A stretch of 64,000 nt of DNA from Aquibacillus koreensis (GTDB lineage Bacteria; Bacillota; Bacilli; Bacillales; Amphibacillaceae), in NCBI RefSeq assembly GCF_025154055.1, contig NZ_JAOALK010000008.1, positions 57,373 to 121,372 on the forward strand, given 5' to 3'. A program made the position numbers and the translations under genes. Under the pieces are notes generated by a model that worked only from the letters and a program-made list of their open reading frames with translations, ran no database searches and was not told the DNA's origin. Below are positions 49,630-59,805 of this stretch, piece by piece; within the stretch, counting starts at the first letter, position 1, and each line of letters starts with the position of its first letter.

Positions 49630-51201
49630 ATGGGACCTTTAGAAATAACTGCCATAGTCATCTCCAGTTTGCTTTTTCTTATCGTCGGTGCTGTTGTTGG
49701 TTATCTGATTCGTAAGTCTATTGCAGAAAAGAAAATTTCTAGTGCGGAAGAGTTGGCAAAACAGATTGTAGAAGAAGGGCATAGAAATGCCGAAGTTGCC
49801 AAAAAAGAGGCGCTTCTTGAAGCGAAAGATGAAAACCATAAACTTCGTCAACAAGCAGAACAAGAACTTCGTGAGAGAAGGATGGAAATACAAAAGCAAG
49901 AAAGCCGTCTAATGCAAAAGGAAGAGAATCTAGACCGTAAAGATGAAACGCTGGATAAGCGTGAGCTCATGTTAGAGAAGAAAGAAAGTTCGCTAGCAGA
50001 AAAACAACAACAAATTGAAGAAATGGAAAGCAAAGTGGAAGCTATGTTAAGCGAGCAGCAATCTGAGCTAGAACGCATTTCCGGTTATACTACCGATCAA
50101 GCTAAACAAGTGATTCTAGAGCGTGTTGAAACAGAAGTCAGTCATGAATCAGCTATCATGATAAAAGAAGCAGAGAATCGTGCCAAAGAAGAAGCGGATA
50201 AGAAAGCGAAGAACATACTATCTTTAGCTTTACAACGCTGTGCTGCAGATCATGTTGCTGAAACAACTGTATCTGTTGTAAATCTTCCTAATGATGAAAT
50301 GAAAGGACGTATCATCGGTCGTGAGGGTCGAAACATTCGTACCCTTGAGACGCTTACAGGTATTGACTTGATCATTGATGATACACCTGAAGCTGTTATT
50401 TTATCTGGTTTTGATCCAATTAGAAGAGAGATTGCACGGATTGCCTTAGAAAAACTTGTCCAAGATGGAAGAATTCATCCAGCGCGTATTGAAGAAATGG
50501 TTGAGAAATCAAGGCGTGAAGTGGATGAGTATATTCGTGAGATTGGGGAACAGACTACATTTGAGGTAGGAGTGCACGGATTACATCCAGACCTAGTTAA
50601 GATTCTAGGACGATTAAAATATCGTACAAGCTATGGTCAAAATGTATTAAAACACTCAATGGAAGTTGCGTATCTTTCCGGATTGCTTGCGGCCGAATTA
50701 GGTGAAGATCAAACATTAGCTAAGAGAGCTGGTTTACTTCACGATATCGGAAAGGCTATTGATCATGAAGTAGAAGGTAGTCACGTGGAAATTGGTAAAG
50801 AGTTAGCGACCAAGTATAAAGAGAATGCAGTTGTTATTAATGCAGTTGCTTCCCACCATGGTGATGAAGAACCTACTTCAGTCATTGCTGTATTAGTCGC
50901 TGCAGCTGATGCATTATCTGCTGCAAGACCAGGAGCAAGAAGTGAAACGTTAGAAAATTATATTAAACGTTTAGAAAAACTAGAAGAGATCTCTGAATCC
51001 TATGATGGGGTTGAGAAATCATTTGCTATTCAAGCTGGTCGAGAAGTTCGAATCATGGTAAAACCGGATGAGATTGATGATCTAGAGTCTTCAAGAATTG
51101 CTAGAGAAATCAGAAAGCGTATTGAAAACGAATTAGATTATCCAGGACATATTAAGGTTACTGTAATTCGAGAAACAAGATCAGTTGAATATGCGAAATA
51201 A
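49630..51201 (+). CDS. rny: Ribonuclease Y
   Basis: Membrane-anchored endoribonuclease that starts most mRNA decay in Bacillus. It has 523 residues: one N-terminal membrane segment (about 5-25), a long charged coiled coil (about 30-205), KH domain ([17 protein letters not shown], about 219) and the HD metal-dependent domain with [17 protein letters not shown] (about 370). ATG 49630 follows AGAGGAGGTGA. Its partner RicA is encoded about 4 kb downstream, and PNPase is also in this window. Confidence 0.97.
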   Translation: MGPLEITAIVISSLLFLIVGAVVGYLIRKSIAEKKISSAEELAKQIVEEGHRNAEVAKKEALLEAKDENHKLRQQAEQELRERRMEIQKQESRLMQKEENLDRKDETLDKRELMLEKKESSLAEKQQQIEEMESKVEAMLSEQQSELERISGYTTDQAKQVILERVETEVSHESAIMIKEAENRAKEEADKKAKNILSLALQRCAADHVAETTVSVVNLPNDEMKGRIIGREGRNIRTLETLTGIDLIIDDTPEAVILSGFDPIRREIARIALEKLVQDGRIHPARIEEMVEKSRREVDEYIREIGEQTTFEVGVHGLHPDLVKILGRLKYRTSYGQNVLKHSMEVAYLSGLLAAELGEDQTLAKRAGLLHDIGKAIDHEVEGSHVEIGKELATKYKENAVVINAVASHHGDEEPTSVIAVLVAAADALSAARPGARSETLENYIKRLEKLEEISESYDGVEKSFAIQAGREVRIMVKPDEIDDLESSRIAREIRKRIENELDYPGHIKVTVIRETRSVEYAK

Positions 51202-51228
51202 AGCGGCCAAATGGTCGCTTTATTTTTT
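51200..51228 (+). terminator. Intrinsic terminator after rny
   Basis: AAAGCGGCC pairs with GGTCGCTTT (one G-U), loop AAAT, followed by TATTTTTTT. Confidence 0.88.
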
Positions 51229-51332
51229 TGAATGAAAAAGGAATAGATAGGAAGACTTGTTGAATTTTGACTTTTATAAACATATGTGTGAAACTGTACG
51301 TAATTCAAAGGATAGGAAGGTAACAAAAAGAT

Positions 51333-52130
51333 ATGAGAATTTTATTTATAGGAGATATCGTAGGGTCACCAGGAAGAGATATGTTGCAACAATACTTAGC
51401 TAAACTAAAGCAAAAGTATCAAGCGCATATTACAATTGTAAATGGTGAAAATGCCGCTTCAGGTAAAGGAATAACCGAAAAAATATATAAACAATTTTTA
51501 GAACTAGGTGCGCAAGCGATTACGATGGGTAATCATACATGGGACAAAAAAGAAATATTCGAATTTATCGATGATGCTAAAAATATGGTCCGACCGGCAA
51601 ATTTTCCAGAAGATACGCCAGGGAAGGGGTTAATGTTTGTAAAATCGAACAAACATGAAGTTGCGATCATTAATTTACAAGGCCGGACGTTCATGCCCCC
51701 TAATGATGATCCGTTTAGAAAAGCAGATCAGTTAATTCAAGAAGCAAAAAAGAGGACCAATATTATTTTTGTAGATTTCCATGCTGAAGCAACGAGTGAA
51801 AAACAAGCGTTAGGATGGTATCTTGACGGTCGTGTCAGTGCTGTTGTTGGGACGCACACACATACGCAAACTGCCGATGAGCGAATATTACCAAAAGGAA
51901 CAGCATATATCACAGAAGTAGGGATGACTGGTCCTTATGATGGAATCCTAGGAACTGACAGAGATGCTGTAATTAAAAAGTTTCTTACTAATCTACCTGT
52001 TCGATTTGAAGTAGATAAAACGGGTAGGACGCAGTTAAATGGCTTAATCGTGGATATTGATAATGAGACAGGCGCTGCTAAAAATATTGAAAGAATATTA
52101 ATTAACGATGATCACCCGTTTTTCGGGTGA
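51333..52130 (+). CDS. ymdB: Phosphodiesterase/metallophosphatase YmdB
   Basis: Calcineurin-like phosphodiesterase of 265 residues that affects late adaptive responses and biofilm switching in B. subtilis. Metal motifs: DIVGSPGRD near the N-terminus, NGENAASG, GNHTWD, DFHAEATSEKQALG and GTHTHTQTAD. ATG 51333 with AGGAAGG upstream. rny-ymdB synteny is conserved. A hairpin overlaps its stop codon. Confidence 0.94.
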   Translation: MRILFIGDIVGSPGRDMLQQYLAKLKQKYQAHITIVNGENAASGKGITEKIYKQFLELGAQAITMGNHTWDKKEIFEFIDDAKNMVRPANFPEDTPGKGLMFVKSNKHEVAIINLQGRTFMPPNDDPFRKADQLIQEAKKRTNIIFVDFHAEATSEKQALGWYLDGRVSAVVGTHTHTQTADERILPKGTAYITEVGMTGPYDGILGTDRDAVIKKFLTNLPVRFEVDKTGRTQLNGLIVDIDNETGAAKNIERILINDDHPFFG

Positions 52131-52137
52131 TTATTTG
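52111..52137 (+). terminator. Hairpin over the ymdB stop codon
   Basis: An 8-bp perfect stem ATCACCCG/CGGGTGAT with a five-T loop, then TTATTTG. The stop codon TGA is in the right arm. Possible terminator with weak T tract. Confidence 0.55.
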
Positions 52138-52165
52138 AATTTTTAGATAAATTACTTCATAATAA

Positions 52166-52192
52166 AAGGGAATAACTATCATCTCCAAGAAT
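52166..52192 (+). promoter_or_regulatory. Putative sigma-H promoter of spoVS
   Basis: AAGGGAAT (about 52166-52173), 12-bp spacer, CAAGAAT (52186-52192); consensus RNAGGAWWW-N11-13-RNNGAAT. spoVS is sigma-H controlled in B. subtilis. Confidence 0.45.
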
Positions 52193-52237
52193 ATAGTAAA
52201 AGTGGAACAACTTTAGTAAACTAAGGAGGTACTAGGA

Positions 52238-52498
52238 ATGGACATATTAAAAGTTTCAGCCAAATCAAATCCTAATTCAGTAGCAGGAGCACTTGCGAAT
52301 GTGCTAAGAGAACGTGGCTCAGCGGAAATTCAGGCGATCGGTGCTGGTGCATTAAACCAGTCCGTAAAAGCAGTAGCAATCGCACGAGGATTTGTTGCCC
52401 CGAGCGGAGTTGACCTAATTTGTATCCCAGCTTTTACTGATATTATGATTGATAATGAAGAGCGGACAGCTATTAAACTAATAGTTGAACCAAGGTAA
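52238..52498 (+). CDS. spoVS: Stage V sporulation protein S
   Basis: Alba-like fold protein of 86 residues, extremely conserved: MDILKVSAKSNPNSVAGALA and VKAVAIARGFVAPSGVDL. It is needed for completion of sporulation past septation/stage V in B. subtilis. ATG 52238 follows AAGGAGG. A strong terminator follows, so it is a single-gene unit. Confidence 0.97.
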   Translation: MDILKVSAKSNPNSVAGALANVLRERGSAEIQAIGAGALNQSVKAVAIARGFVAPSGVDLICIPAFTDIMIDNEERTAIKLIVEPR

Positions 52499-52510
52499 TA
52501 GAAGTTATCT

Positions 52511-52540
52511 CCTGTTTGCATGTGCAAGCAGGTTTTTTTT
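52511..52540 (+). terminator. Intrinsic terminator after spoVS
   Basis: A 9-bp stem with one G-U (52511-52519 with 52524-52532), loop ATGT, then eight T. Confidence 0.9.
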
Positions 52541-52617
52541 GATACTAGATTTATATATTGATATGGTAACACAAGAATTAATTTTGATTTCATTTAGTAT
52601 ATGAGGGGGAGCGTGTG

Positions 52618-53544
52618 ATGAACATAATTGATGCGCACTGTGATGTATTATTTCAACTATGGGAAAAGGACCTCTCTTTTTTCTCAAGTAATGAACTCCA
52701 AGTTAACTATAAAAAATGGATGAAGAGTTCGGTAAAAGTACAGTGTTTTGCTATATTTGTTCCTGATTATGTTTCCGAAGAATCACAATTTAATATTGCT
52801 TTGGAAATGGTGGATCTATTTTATACACATATTATTGAACCTTATGACGATATAAAATTTATTAGTTCGAAGGAAGATTTGTTGGAGTTAAAAGAAAACG
52901 AACGAGGTGCGGTTTTAACCCTAGAAGGCTGTCACGTCATTGGTAGAGATATCGCGAAATTAAAAACATTAATACGTCTAGGAGTAAGAGCAGTAGGATT
53001 GACTTGGAATCAAGCAAATGCAGTGTGTGATGGCATTGGAGAATCTAGAGGAGCTGGCTTAAGTATTTTTGGGAAAGAAGTTGTAGAAACATTAAATAAA
53101 GAAAGGATATGGACAGATGTTTCTCATCTTTCCTATCAAGGCTTCTTTGATGTCATGGAAATTGCCTCATACCCGATGGCTTCTCATTCAAATGTGAAAC
53201 AACTTTGTTCTCATCGGAGGAATCTTGATGAGAAACAAATTAGTAGTTTAATTGAGCGTAAGGGTTGGATGGGTATTACTTTTGTTTCTAGCTTTTTGGC
53301 AGATAAAGAACCAACCACTTATCAAGATGTTATCCGTCATATCCTCTATGTAATCCAAATGGGTGGATCCTCTTCTATCGGTTTTGGCTCTGATTTTGAT
53401 GGGGCAACTTCTTATCCAATAGATTTAAAGGATTGTCTTCACTATAATCGTTTTGTTAAGGAACTAGCACATTATATTGACCAAGCAGACTTACAACGTA
53501 TCTGTTATCAAAATTTTATCGATAAATTTCCTCGACTGAGATAA
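52618..53544 (+). CDS. Membrane-dipeptidase family (M19) peptidase
   Basis: Zinc dipeptidase of the renal dipeptidase family, 308 residues. DAHCDV (first metal pair) is at residues 5-10, the bridging glutamate in LTLEGCHV, histidines in MASHSNVKQLCSHRRN and the late aspartate in GFGSDFDG. It is probably cytosolic, with no signal peptide. I use ATG 52618; GTG 52615 is directly before it. AGGGGGAG upstream. In B. subtilis tdh-kbl sit here; other bacilli have a dipeptidase between spoVS and miaB. Confidence 0.9.
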   Translation: MNIIDAHCDVLFQLWEKDLSFFSSNELQVNYKKWMKSSVKVQCFAIFVPDYVSEESQFNIALEMVDLFYTHIIEPYDDIKFISSKEDLLELKENERGAVLTLEGCHVIGRDIAKLKTLIRLGVRAVGLTWNQANAVCDGIGESRGAGLSIFGKEVVETLNKERIWTDVSHLSYQGFFDVMEIASYPMASHSNVKQLCSHRRNLDEKQISSLIERKGWMGITFVSSFLADKEPTTYQDVIRHILYVIQMGGSSSIGFGSDFDGATSYPIDLKDCLHYNRFVKELAHYIDQADLQRICYQNFIDKFPRLR

Positions 53545-53698
53545 ACAAGGTGGACATTGTGTTTGTAGGCAATCTACCATATAATGATGTAGGAAGTTCT
53601 TTATTTTTATGTAGAATTATTGGTATAATATTAAAATTGGAGCAAATCTCAATTTCCCATATGGATGAATGATGTACAAGAAAGAAAGGAGATTTACT

Positions 53699-55276
53699 AT
53701 GAATGAGCAACAAAGAAAACAAGCAAATCAAATAAAGCAGGTTGATCCATCGGACATAAAATCCGCACCGGAAGAAAACCTAGAACGTTTAAAAAATATG
53801 GACTCTGACGAAATGATTGATAAGTATTTTCAAACTACGTACGAGCCACCAAACTTAAAAAAAGCCAAGAAAAGACTTAAAAAAGACGTAGACATTCATT
53901 ACGATTTCTCTATCTCAAAAGAGTTACAACAAATTGGGAAAGGGAAAAAATTCTTAATCCGCACATATGGTTGCCAAATGAATGAACATGATACAGAAAT
54001 CATGGCTGGAATTTTATCGGATATGGGTTATGAAACTACCGATGATACAAATGAAGCTGATGTGATCTTGTTAAACACATGTGCTATTCGTGAAAATGCA
54101 GAAAATAAAGTATTTGGTGAAATTGGGCACTTAAAACCGTTAAAATTAGAAAAACCTGACTTAATCATTGGTGTATGTGGTTGTATGTCGCAGGAAGAAT
54201 CTGTGGTAAATCGAATTCTAAAGAAACATCCGTTCATTGATTTGATTTTTGGTACACACAACATCCACCGACTGCCAGCACTAATTGAAGAGGCTATGTT
54301 CGGTAAAGAAATGGTAGTAGAAGTGTGGTCAAAAGAAGGTGACATTATTGAAAACCTTCCAAAAGTCCGTAAAGGTAAAATTAAGGGTTGGGTAAACATT
54401 ATGTATGGTTGTGACAAATTCTGTACGTACTGTATTGTTCCTTACACTCGTGGTAAAGAGCGAAGTCGTTTACCGGAAGATATTATCCAAGAAGTACGTC
54501 AATTAGCGGCTGCTGGATATAAAGAAATAACTTTATTAGGTCAAAATGTAAATGCCTATGGGAAAGATTTGGAATTTCAATATGGTTTAGGAGATCTAAT
54601 GGATGAAATTAGTAAAATAGATATCCCGAGAATTAGATTTACTACTTCACATCCTAGAGACTTCGATGATCGTTTAATTGAAGTGTTAGCAAAAGGTGGC
54701 AACTTGCTTGATCATATTCACCTTCCAGTCCAATCAGGAAGCTCTGAAGTGCTAAGAGTTATGGCGCGTAGATATACGCGTGAAAGTTATTTAGAACTAG
54801 TGAAGAAAATACGAACTGCTATGCCGAACGCGACGTTAACAACAGATATTATCGTTGGCTTCCCAAATGAAACGGATGAGCAGTTTGAAGAGACAATGAC
54901 GTTAATGGAAGAAGTTGGCTTTGAAAGTGCCTACACGTTTATCTATTCCCCTAGAGAAGGCACACCAGCTGCTAGATGGGAAGATAATATCCCAATGGAA
55001 GTAAAGAAAGAAAGATTGCAACGGCTAAATGCACTTGTAAACAAACAGTCTGCTGAAGCGATGAAGAAATATCAGGGCCAGACAGTGAAGGTATTGGTAG
55101 AAGGAGAAAGTAAAAAAGATCCTGAGGTTTTATCAGGTTATACAGAAAGAAACAAGCTTGTTAATTTTAGAGGACCAAAATCTATCATTGGGGAAATTGT
55201 AGAAGTGAAAATTACAAATACAAAAACATGGACACTTGATGGAGAATTGGTTCATGAAGCTGCAGAGGTGAAATAA
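53699..55276 (+). CDS. miaB: tRNA-2-methylthio-N6-dimethylallyladenosine synthase
   Basis: Radical SAM enzyme that adds the methylthio group to i6A37 of tRNA. It has 525 residues. An N-terminal extension of about 75 residues, then the UPF0004 domain with cysteines in [18 protein letters not shown] and GVCGCMSQE; the radical SAM CxxxCxxC in GCDKFCTYC (about 237); a C-terminal TRAM domain. ATG 53699 follows AAAGGAG; the frame is open to 53669 but lies ahead of that site. MiaA, which makes its substrate, is also in this window. Confidence 0.96.
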   Translation: MNEQQRKQANQIKQVDPSDIKSAPEENLERLKNMDSDEMIDKYFQTTYEPPNLKKAKKRLKKDVDIHYDFSISKELQQIGKGKKFLIRTYGCQMNEHDTEIMAGILSDMGYETTDDTNEADVILLNTCAIRENAENKVFGEIGHLKPLKLEKPDLIIGVCGCMSQEESVVNRILKKHPFIDLIFGTHNIHRLPALIEEAMFGKEMVVEVWSKEGDIIENLPKVRKGKIKGWVNIMYGCDKFCTYCIVPYTRGKERSRLPEDIIQEVRQLAAAGYKEITLLGQNVNAYGKDLEFQYGLGDLMDEISKIDIPRIRFTTSHPRDFDDRLIEVLAKGGNLLDHIHLPVQSGSSEVLRVMARRYTRESYLELVKKIRTAMPNATLTTDIIVGFPNETDEQFEETMTLMEEVGFESAYTFIYSPREGTPAARWEDNIPMEVKKERLQRLNALVNKQSAEAMKKYQGQTVKVLVEGESKKDPEVLSGYTERNKLVNFRGPKSIIGEIVEVKITNTKTWTLDGELVHEAAEVK

Positions 55277-55699
55277 ATGACACATACACGTAAAGAAGTT
55301 GTTGAAGAGGCACATAAGCTTGCAAAGATGATGGCAAATATTGAAGAGATTGATCGTTTTAAACAATTAGAAGCAAAGCTAAATGAAAACCAAAAAATCC
55401 AAATCATGATTAAAAAAATCAAGGCATTACAAAAACAAGCGGTGAATTTTCAAGCTTACGGTAAACAAGAAGCGTTAAAGAAAGTAGAAGCTGAGATTGA
55501 TCGTTTACAAAATGAAATTGATGAAATTCCAATCGTTCAAGAATTCAAAGATTCTCAAGTAGTGATCAATGACATTTTACAACTTGTATCGAATACAATT
55601 GCAAGAGAAGTTACAAATGAAGTTATTCGTTCAACAAATGGTGACTTGTTAGCTGGTGAAACTGGCTCAAAAGCAGGAACCAGCTCTTGTGGACATTAA
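55277..55699 (+). CDS. ricA: RicA (YmcA), RNase Y regulator subunit
   Basis: Helical protein of 140 residues (DUF964/YlbF-YmcA family). It forms the RicA-RicF-RicT complex that binds iron-sulfur clusters and adjusts RNase Y cleavage, biofilm and sporulation control in B. subtilis. A coiled helical segment lies at about 25-80, and the C-terminal cysteine in SSCGH is the expected cluster-type residue. It starts directly at the base after the miaB stop; GAGGTGA in miaB serves as its site, so translation is coupled. Confidence 0.93.
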   Translation: MTHTRKEVVEEAHKLAKMMANIEEIDRFKQLEAKLNENQKIQIMIKKIKALQKQAVNFQAYGKQEALKKVEAEIDRLQNEIDEIPIVQEFKDSQVVINDILQLVSNTIAREVTNEVIRSTNGDLLAGETGSKAGTSSCGH

Positions 55700-55708
55700 T
55701 TTAGATGA

Positions 55709-55745
55709 AAAACTGACTCAATATTTTGGGTCAGTTTTTTATTTT
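55709..55745 (+). terminator. Intrinsic terminator after ricA
   Basis: AAAACTGACTC pairs with GGGTCAGTTTT (one G-T pair), 8-nt loop, then TTATTTTTT. Confidence 0.9.
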
Positions 55746-55781
55746 TTACATGAAATGGGAAGGAGTAGATATAAAATAAAA

Positions 55782-56230
55782 AGTAACTATTAGCAGCCGC
55801 TAATCTATGGTCGATTTTGGCGGTTATGAGATCCGTTATTTGTCCGAAATCTTCGTTTATATTATTTTAACGGCTACCAGATCCCTTATTTGCCCTGATT
55901 TCATTGATTACGTAGCAATTTTCTAAAATAGGGTACTGTATAGCCGCTTAGATTTTAAATTGGGGTAAATTAGGAAAATAAGGGCTCTCATAGCCGATCA
56001 GAAATCTAAGGAAATCTTGGCGGCCATGAGATCCGTTATTTGGCTATTATTCAAGATTACTAAATTTTCGAGGTCAACAGATCCGTTATTTGGCCTAATT
56101 TCATTGATTTTGATGGCATTTTGTTAAAATAACGTACTGTATGACCGCTTAGACTCAAAATTGGACTAAAACAGAGAAATAAGTGATCTCATGACCGCTT
56201 GCGTTGTATGCACTCATTATCTTTCTGTTA
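55782..56230. repeat. Palindromic repeat element, copy B (inverted relative to A)
   Basis: The reverse complement of this stretch aligns with 12239-12686 end to end with few gaps. Arms on this strand: 55820-55842, 55870-55892, 55925-55947, 55975-55996, 56020-56042, 56069-56092, 56127-56148 and 56177-56198, again two 200-bp units of four arms. It contains no reading frame. It sits after the ricA terminator and 230 bp ahead of cotE. The rest of the gap to cotE holds a likely sporulation promoter. Confidence 0.85.
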
Positions 56231-56401
56231 CGCCGCATTCTATAGATAATCTGCTACAAATGTAGAGTTCACTAACTTTAATTTTTTTATAAGAAATGAA
56301 ATTTTTTGGGTGAATATCGTACACATTGTTAGGCCTTTGCATAGGATGAACTAGAAACCTTTACTGGTCTAATTTCACATTTAACAGAAAAAGGGTTATG
56401 C

Positions 56402-56428
56402 ACTATAGTTGTACTCACTGCATAAAAT
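56402..56428 (+). promoter_or_regulatory. Putative sigma-E-type promoter of cotE
   Basis: CATAAAAT (56421-56428) resembles the sigma-E -10 (CATACAMT), with ACTATA-like sequence at 56402-56407 in the -35 region. cotE is sigma-E/sigma-K dependent in B. subtilis. The -35 match is weak. Confidence 0.35.
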
Positions 56429-56460
56429 GACTATGAAAAATAAGAGGAGGTTTTAGTTCT

Positions 56461-57024
56461 ATGTCTTTTCTTGATCAAGAATATCGAGAAATAATTACAA
56501 AAGCAGTTATTGGTAAAGGACGTAAGTTCACGCAGGACACAAATACCATCACGCCATCACATAGACCATCTAGCATCCTGGGTTGCTGGGTAATTAACCA
56601 CTTATACAATGCAAAAAAAGTAGGGAATGACATTGTAGAAGTAAATGGTAGCTATGACGTGAATGTTTGGTATTCTTACAATGATAATACAAAGACAGAA
56701 GTTGTAACCGAGCGTGTAAACTACTACGACAAAATTAAGTTATCTGTCAAAGATGAGCATACACTAGGGGATGAGGTAGAGGTTTTCGCAAAAGTAATTC
56801 AACAACCAAATTGCCTAGAGTGCAAAATTGCTAGTCATGATCACAAAATTAAAGTCGAAGTAGAGCGTGAATTTTTAGTAGAAGTAATCGGAGAAACAAA
56901 AGTAACAGTTAAAGTAGATCCTAAGGGTACAGTAGCAGACGATGACGACTGGGATTTCGAATTATCCGATGAGGAATTCGAAAACGTAGATCCAGATTTT
57001 TTAGCTAACATCGAAGAAGAATAA
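56461..57024 (+). CDS. cotE: Outer spore coat morphogenetic protein CotE
   Basis: Scaffold for the outer coat around the spore, 187 residues. [40 protein letters not shown] and [20 protein letters not shown] are diagnostic. The C-terminus is strongly acidic (about 165-187, rich in Asp/Glu), as in other CotE proteins. ATG 56461 with GAGGAGG about 10 bases upstream. ricA-cotE-mutS order is conserved. A terminator follows. Confidence 0.96.
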   Translation: MSFLDQEYREIITKAVIGKGRKFTQDTNTITPSHRPSSILGCWVINHLYNAKKVGNDIVEVNGSYDVNVWYSYNDNTKTEVVTERVNYYDKIKLSVKDEHTLGDEVEVFAKVIQQPNCLECKIASHDHKIKVEVEREFLVEVIGETKVTVKVDPKGTVADDDDWDFELSDEEFENVDPDFLANIEEE

Positions 57025-57038
57025 AACAAATCTTTTTG

Positions 57039-57070
57039 TAGAGTGTAAATTAATATTTACACTCTATTTT
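57039..57070 (+). terminator. Intrinsic terminator after cotE
   Basis: A 12-bp stem (57039-57050 with 57055-57066), TAAT-type loop, followed by TTTTTCTATTTT. Confidence 0.88.
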
Positions 57071-57200
57071 TCTATTTTATTTTTATCTGGATATACCGTT
57101 TTCATGATTATTAATAGCTTACCATAATCAGGTTGATAAAAAAGTTCGAGTGTATATGCTATAATAAGACAATAATCTAGTACGTGTTGGAGGAAAAATG

Positions 57201-59789
57201 ATGGCGGGATATACACCGATGATACAACAATATTTAAAAATAAAAGCAAACTATAAGGATTGCTTTTTATTTTTTCGGTTAGGCGATTTTTATGAAATGT
57301 TTTTTAATGATGCTGTAGCGGCTTCTAGGGAATTAGAAATAACCCTTACTAGCAGAGATGGTGGTGGGGAAGAAAGAATTCCGATGTGTGGGATTCCATA
57401 TCACTCTGCAGCAAACTATATAAAAAATTTAGTGGAAAAGGGTTATAAAGTTGCAATTTGTGAGCAAGTAGAGGATCCGAAAGTGGCTAAAGGTGTAGTG
57501 AAACGAGAGGTTGTACAGTTAATTACACCAGGTACGGTAATGGAAGGTACGATGCTTGAAGAAAAAGAAAACAATTACCTAGCAAGCATTAGTCAAATCA
57601 CTACACATACTTTTGTTATAACATACAGTGATTTATCAACTGGTGAAAATAATATTGCAGTCATTGAAGCTGGTTGGGAAGCTGTACTAAATGAATTATT
57701 TAATCGTCCCATTAAAGAAATGGTTATTTCAAACGAATTAGATGAAACCTATCAATCTGACTTAAAGCAACGTTTGCAAGTGACGTTGTCTTATATGGAT
57801 GAAACAGTAATTCAAGATGATTTTATTTATCTAGTCGAAAACCTGGCAGATGAAAACGTCGTACAAGCATTTGGTAGAATGCTAAATTATTTGCAAACCA
57901 CACAAAAACGTGCGTTAGACCACTTAAAGCCAGTGCAAATGATTGAACTTAAACAATATATGTCATTAGATATGTATTCAAAGAGAAATTTAGAGCTAAC
58001 AGAAACCATTATGAGAAAAGGCAAACAAGGAAGTCTATTGTGGGTTATTGATCAAACGGTGACAGCGATGGGCGGTCGAATGTTAAAAAAATGGCTAGAA
58101 AGACCGCTATTGAACAAGAGATCAATAGAAAAACGTTTTGACCTTGTGCAAGGTTTTATTGAACAATTTATCGAACGTGAAGCAATTCGAGACGTATTAA
58201 AGTCAATTTATGATTTAGAGCGATTGTCTGGGAGAGTTGCGTTTGGAAATGTCAATGCGAGGGATTTAAACCAACTCAAAGTATCACTTAGTAAAGTCCC
58301 CGACCTAAAAGATCAATTAAGGCAGTTTGAAAACAGGCAGGTAAACGCACTTGGCGATCAGTTAGACCCGTTAAACGATTTATTTGGTTTACTAGAGGAT
58401 AGTCTAATTGAAGACCCGCCTATTTCTTTAAAAGACGGTGGCATCATAAGAGATGGATACAATGCAAAGTTGGATGATTACCGGTATGCTTCACGGAATG
58501 GGAAAAAGTGGATTGCGGAGTTGGAGCAAAAAGAAAAGCAAGAAACAAATATAAAGTCATTAAAAATTGGTTATAACAGAGTATTTGGTTATTACATTGA
58601 AGTGACTCGAGCAAACATCCACTTACTTCCAGAAGGGAAATATGAGCGAAAGCAAACGTTAACCAATGCAGAGAGGTACATCACTCCTGAGTTGAAAGAA
58701 AAAGAAGCGCTCATATTAGAAGCGGAAGAGAAAAGTATAGATTTAGAATACGAGTTGTTTAGTGAACTTCGTGAGCAAGTAAAAGGTTTTATACCAAAGC
58801 TACAACAACTAGCTGAAAAAATCAGCGAAATTGATGTGATACAAGGATTTGCATCAGTAAGTGAATTAAATGATTATAATCGCCCGAGTTTTAATACTGA
58901 ACGAAATGTATCAATCCAAGAAGGAAGACACCCTGTTATCGAAAAGGTAATGAAGGATGATTCTTTTGTGCCGAATCATGTTCATATGACGGATGATCAT
59001 GACATTTTGTTAATTACTGGTCCAAATATGTCTGGTAAGAGTACGTATATGCGTCAACTTGCATTAACAGCAATAATGGCTCAAGTTGGCTGTTACGTAC
59101 CTTGTCAATCAGCAAATTTACCAATCTTTGATAAGATCTTTACACGAATTGGTGCTGCCGATGACTTAGTATCCGGTCAAAGTACATTTATGGTCGAAAT
59201 GTTAGAAGCGAAACATGCGATTACGAATGCAACGGAAAATAGTCTGATTTTATTAGATGAGATTGGAAGAGGGACAAGCACATATGATGGTATGGCTCTT
59301 GCGCAAGCCATTATTGAATATATTCATGAGCATGTGCATGCAAAAACCTTATTCTCGACGCACTATCATGAGTTGACTAGCTTAGACCAAGCGTTAAATA
59401 AATTGAAAAATATACATGTAAGAGCAGAAGAATACGAAGGTAAGGTTGTTTTTCTTCATCAAATCCAAGACGGGGCTGCGGATGAAAGCTATGGCATTCA
59501 TGTTGCGCAACTTGCAGAGCTACCTAAATCGTTGATCGAACGAGCTACTGTTATTTTAAAGCAGTTAGAACAAAAGCCAGATCGCAATTCACAAAAACAA
59601 ATCGTTCAAGAAAAAGATTTACAACAACTTTCTTTCTTTGAACAAGAAAAAAAGAAGGCGAACAATCGTGTACCGAAAAAGGATGGTCTCCTACTAAAAT
59701 CATTGAAAAACCTAAATCTAATGGAAATGACTCCTATGGAAGCGATGAATGAATTATACCGACTACACAAGCAAGCAAACGAGGAGTAA
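57201..59789 (+). CDS. mutS: DNA mismatch repair protein MutS
   Basis: Mismatch-recognition ATPase, 862 residues. The mismatch-contacting motif is [12 protein letters not shown] near residue 30; the GIPYHSA segment follows; lever and clamp domains in the middle; ATPase with Walker A GPNMSGKS (about 607) and [16 protein letters not shown]. The C-terminus has QLSFF, a likely clamp (DnaN)-binding motif. I choose MAGYTP at ATG 57201; ATG 57198 is adjacent, and TTGGAGG at 57187-57193 fits the later start better. mutL follows after 16 bases. Confidence 0.97.
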   Translation: MAGYTPMIQQYLKIKANYKDCFLFFRLGDFYEMFFNDAVAASRELEITLTSRDGGGEERIPMCGIPYHSAANYIKNLVEKGYKVAICEQVEDPKVAKGVVKREVVQLITPGTVMEGTMLEEKENNYLASISQITTHTFVITYSDLSTGENNIAVIEAGWEAVLNELFNRPIKEMVISNELDETYQSDLKQRLQVTLSYMDETVIQDDFIYLVENLADENVVQAFGRMLNYLQTTQKRALDHLKPVQMIELKQYMSLDMYSKRNLELTETIMRKGKQGSLLWVIDQTVTAMGGRMLKKWLERPLLNKRSIEKRFDLVQGFIEQFIEREAIRDVLKSIYDLERLSGRVAFGNVNARDLNQLKVSLSKVPDLKDQLRQFENRQVNALGDQLDPLNDLFGLLEDSLIEDPPISLKDGGIIRDGYNAKLDDYRYASRNGKKWIAELEQKEKQETNIKSLKIGYNRVFGYYIEVTRANIHLLPEGKYERKQTLTNAERYITPELKEKEALILEAEEKSIDLEYELFSELREQVKGFIPKLQQLAEKISEIDVIQGFASVSELNDYNRPSFNTERNVSIQEGRHPVIEKVMKDDSFVPNHVHMTDDHDILLITGPNMSGKSTYMRQLALTAIMAQVGCYVPCQSANLPIFDKIFTRIGAADDLVSGQSTFMVEMLEAKHAITNATENSLILLDEIGRGTSTYDGMALAQAIIEYIHEHVHAKTLFSTHYHELTSLDQALNKLKNIHVRAEEYEGKVVFLHQIQDGAADESYGIHVAQLAELPKSLIERATVILKQLEQKPDRNSQKQIVQEKDLQQLSFFEQEKKKANNRVPKKDGLLLKSLKNLNLMEMTPMEAMNELYRLHKQANEE

Positions 59790-59805
59790 GAGGGGGAATG
59801 CTCGG

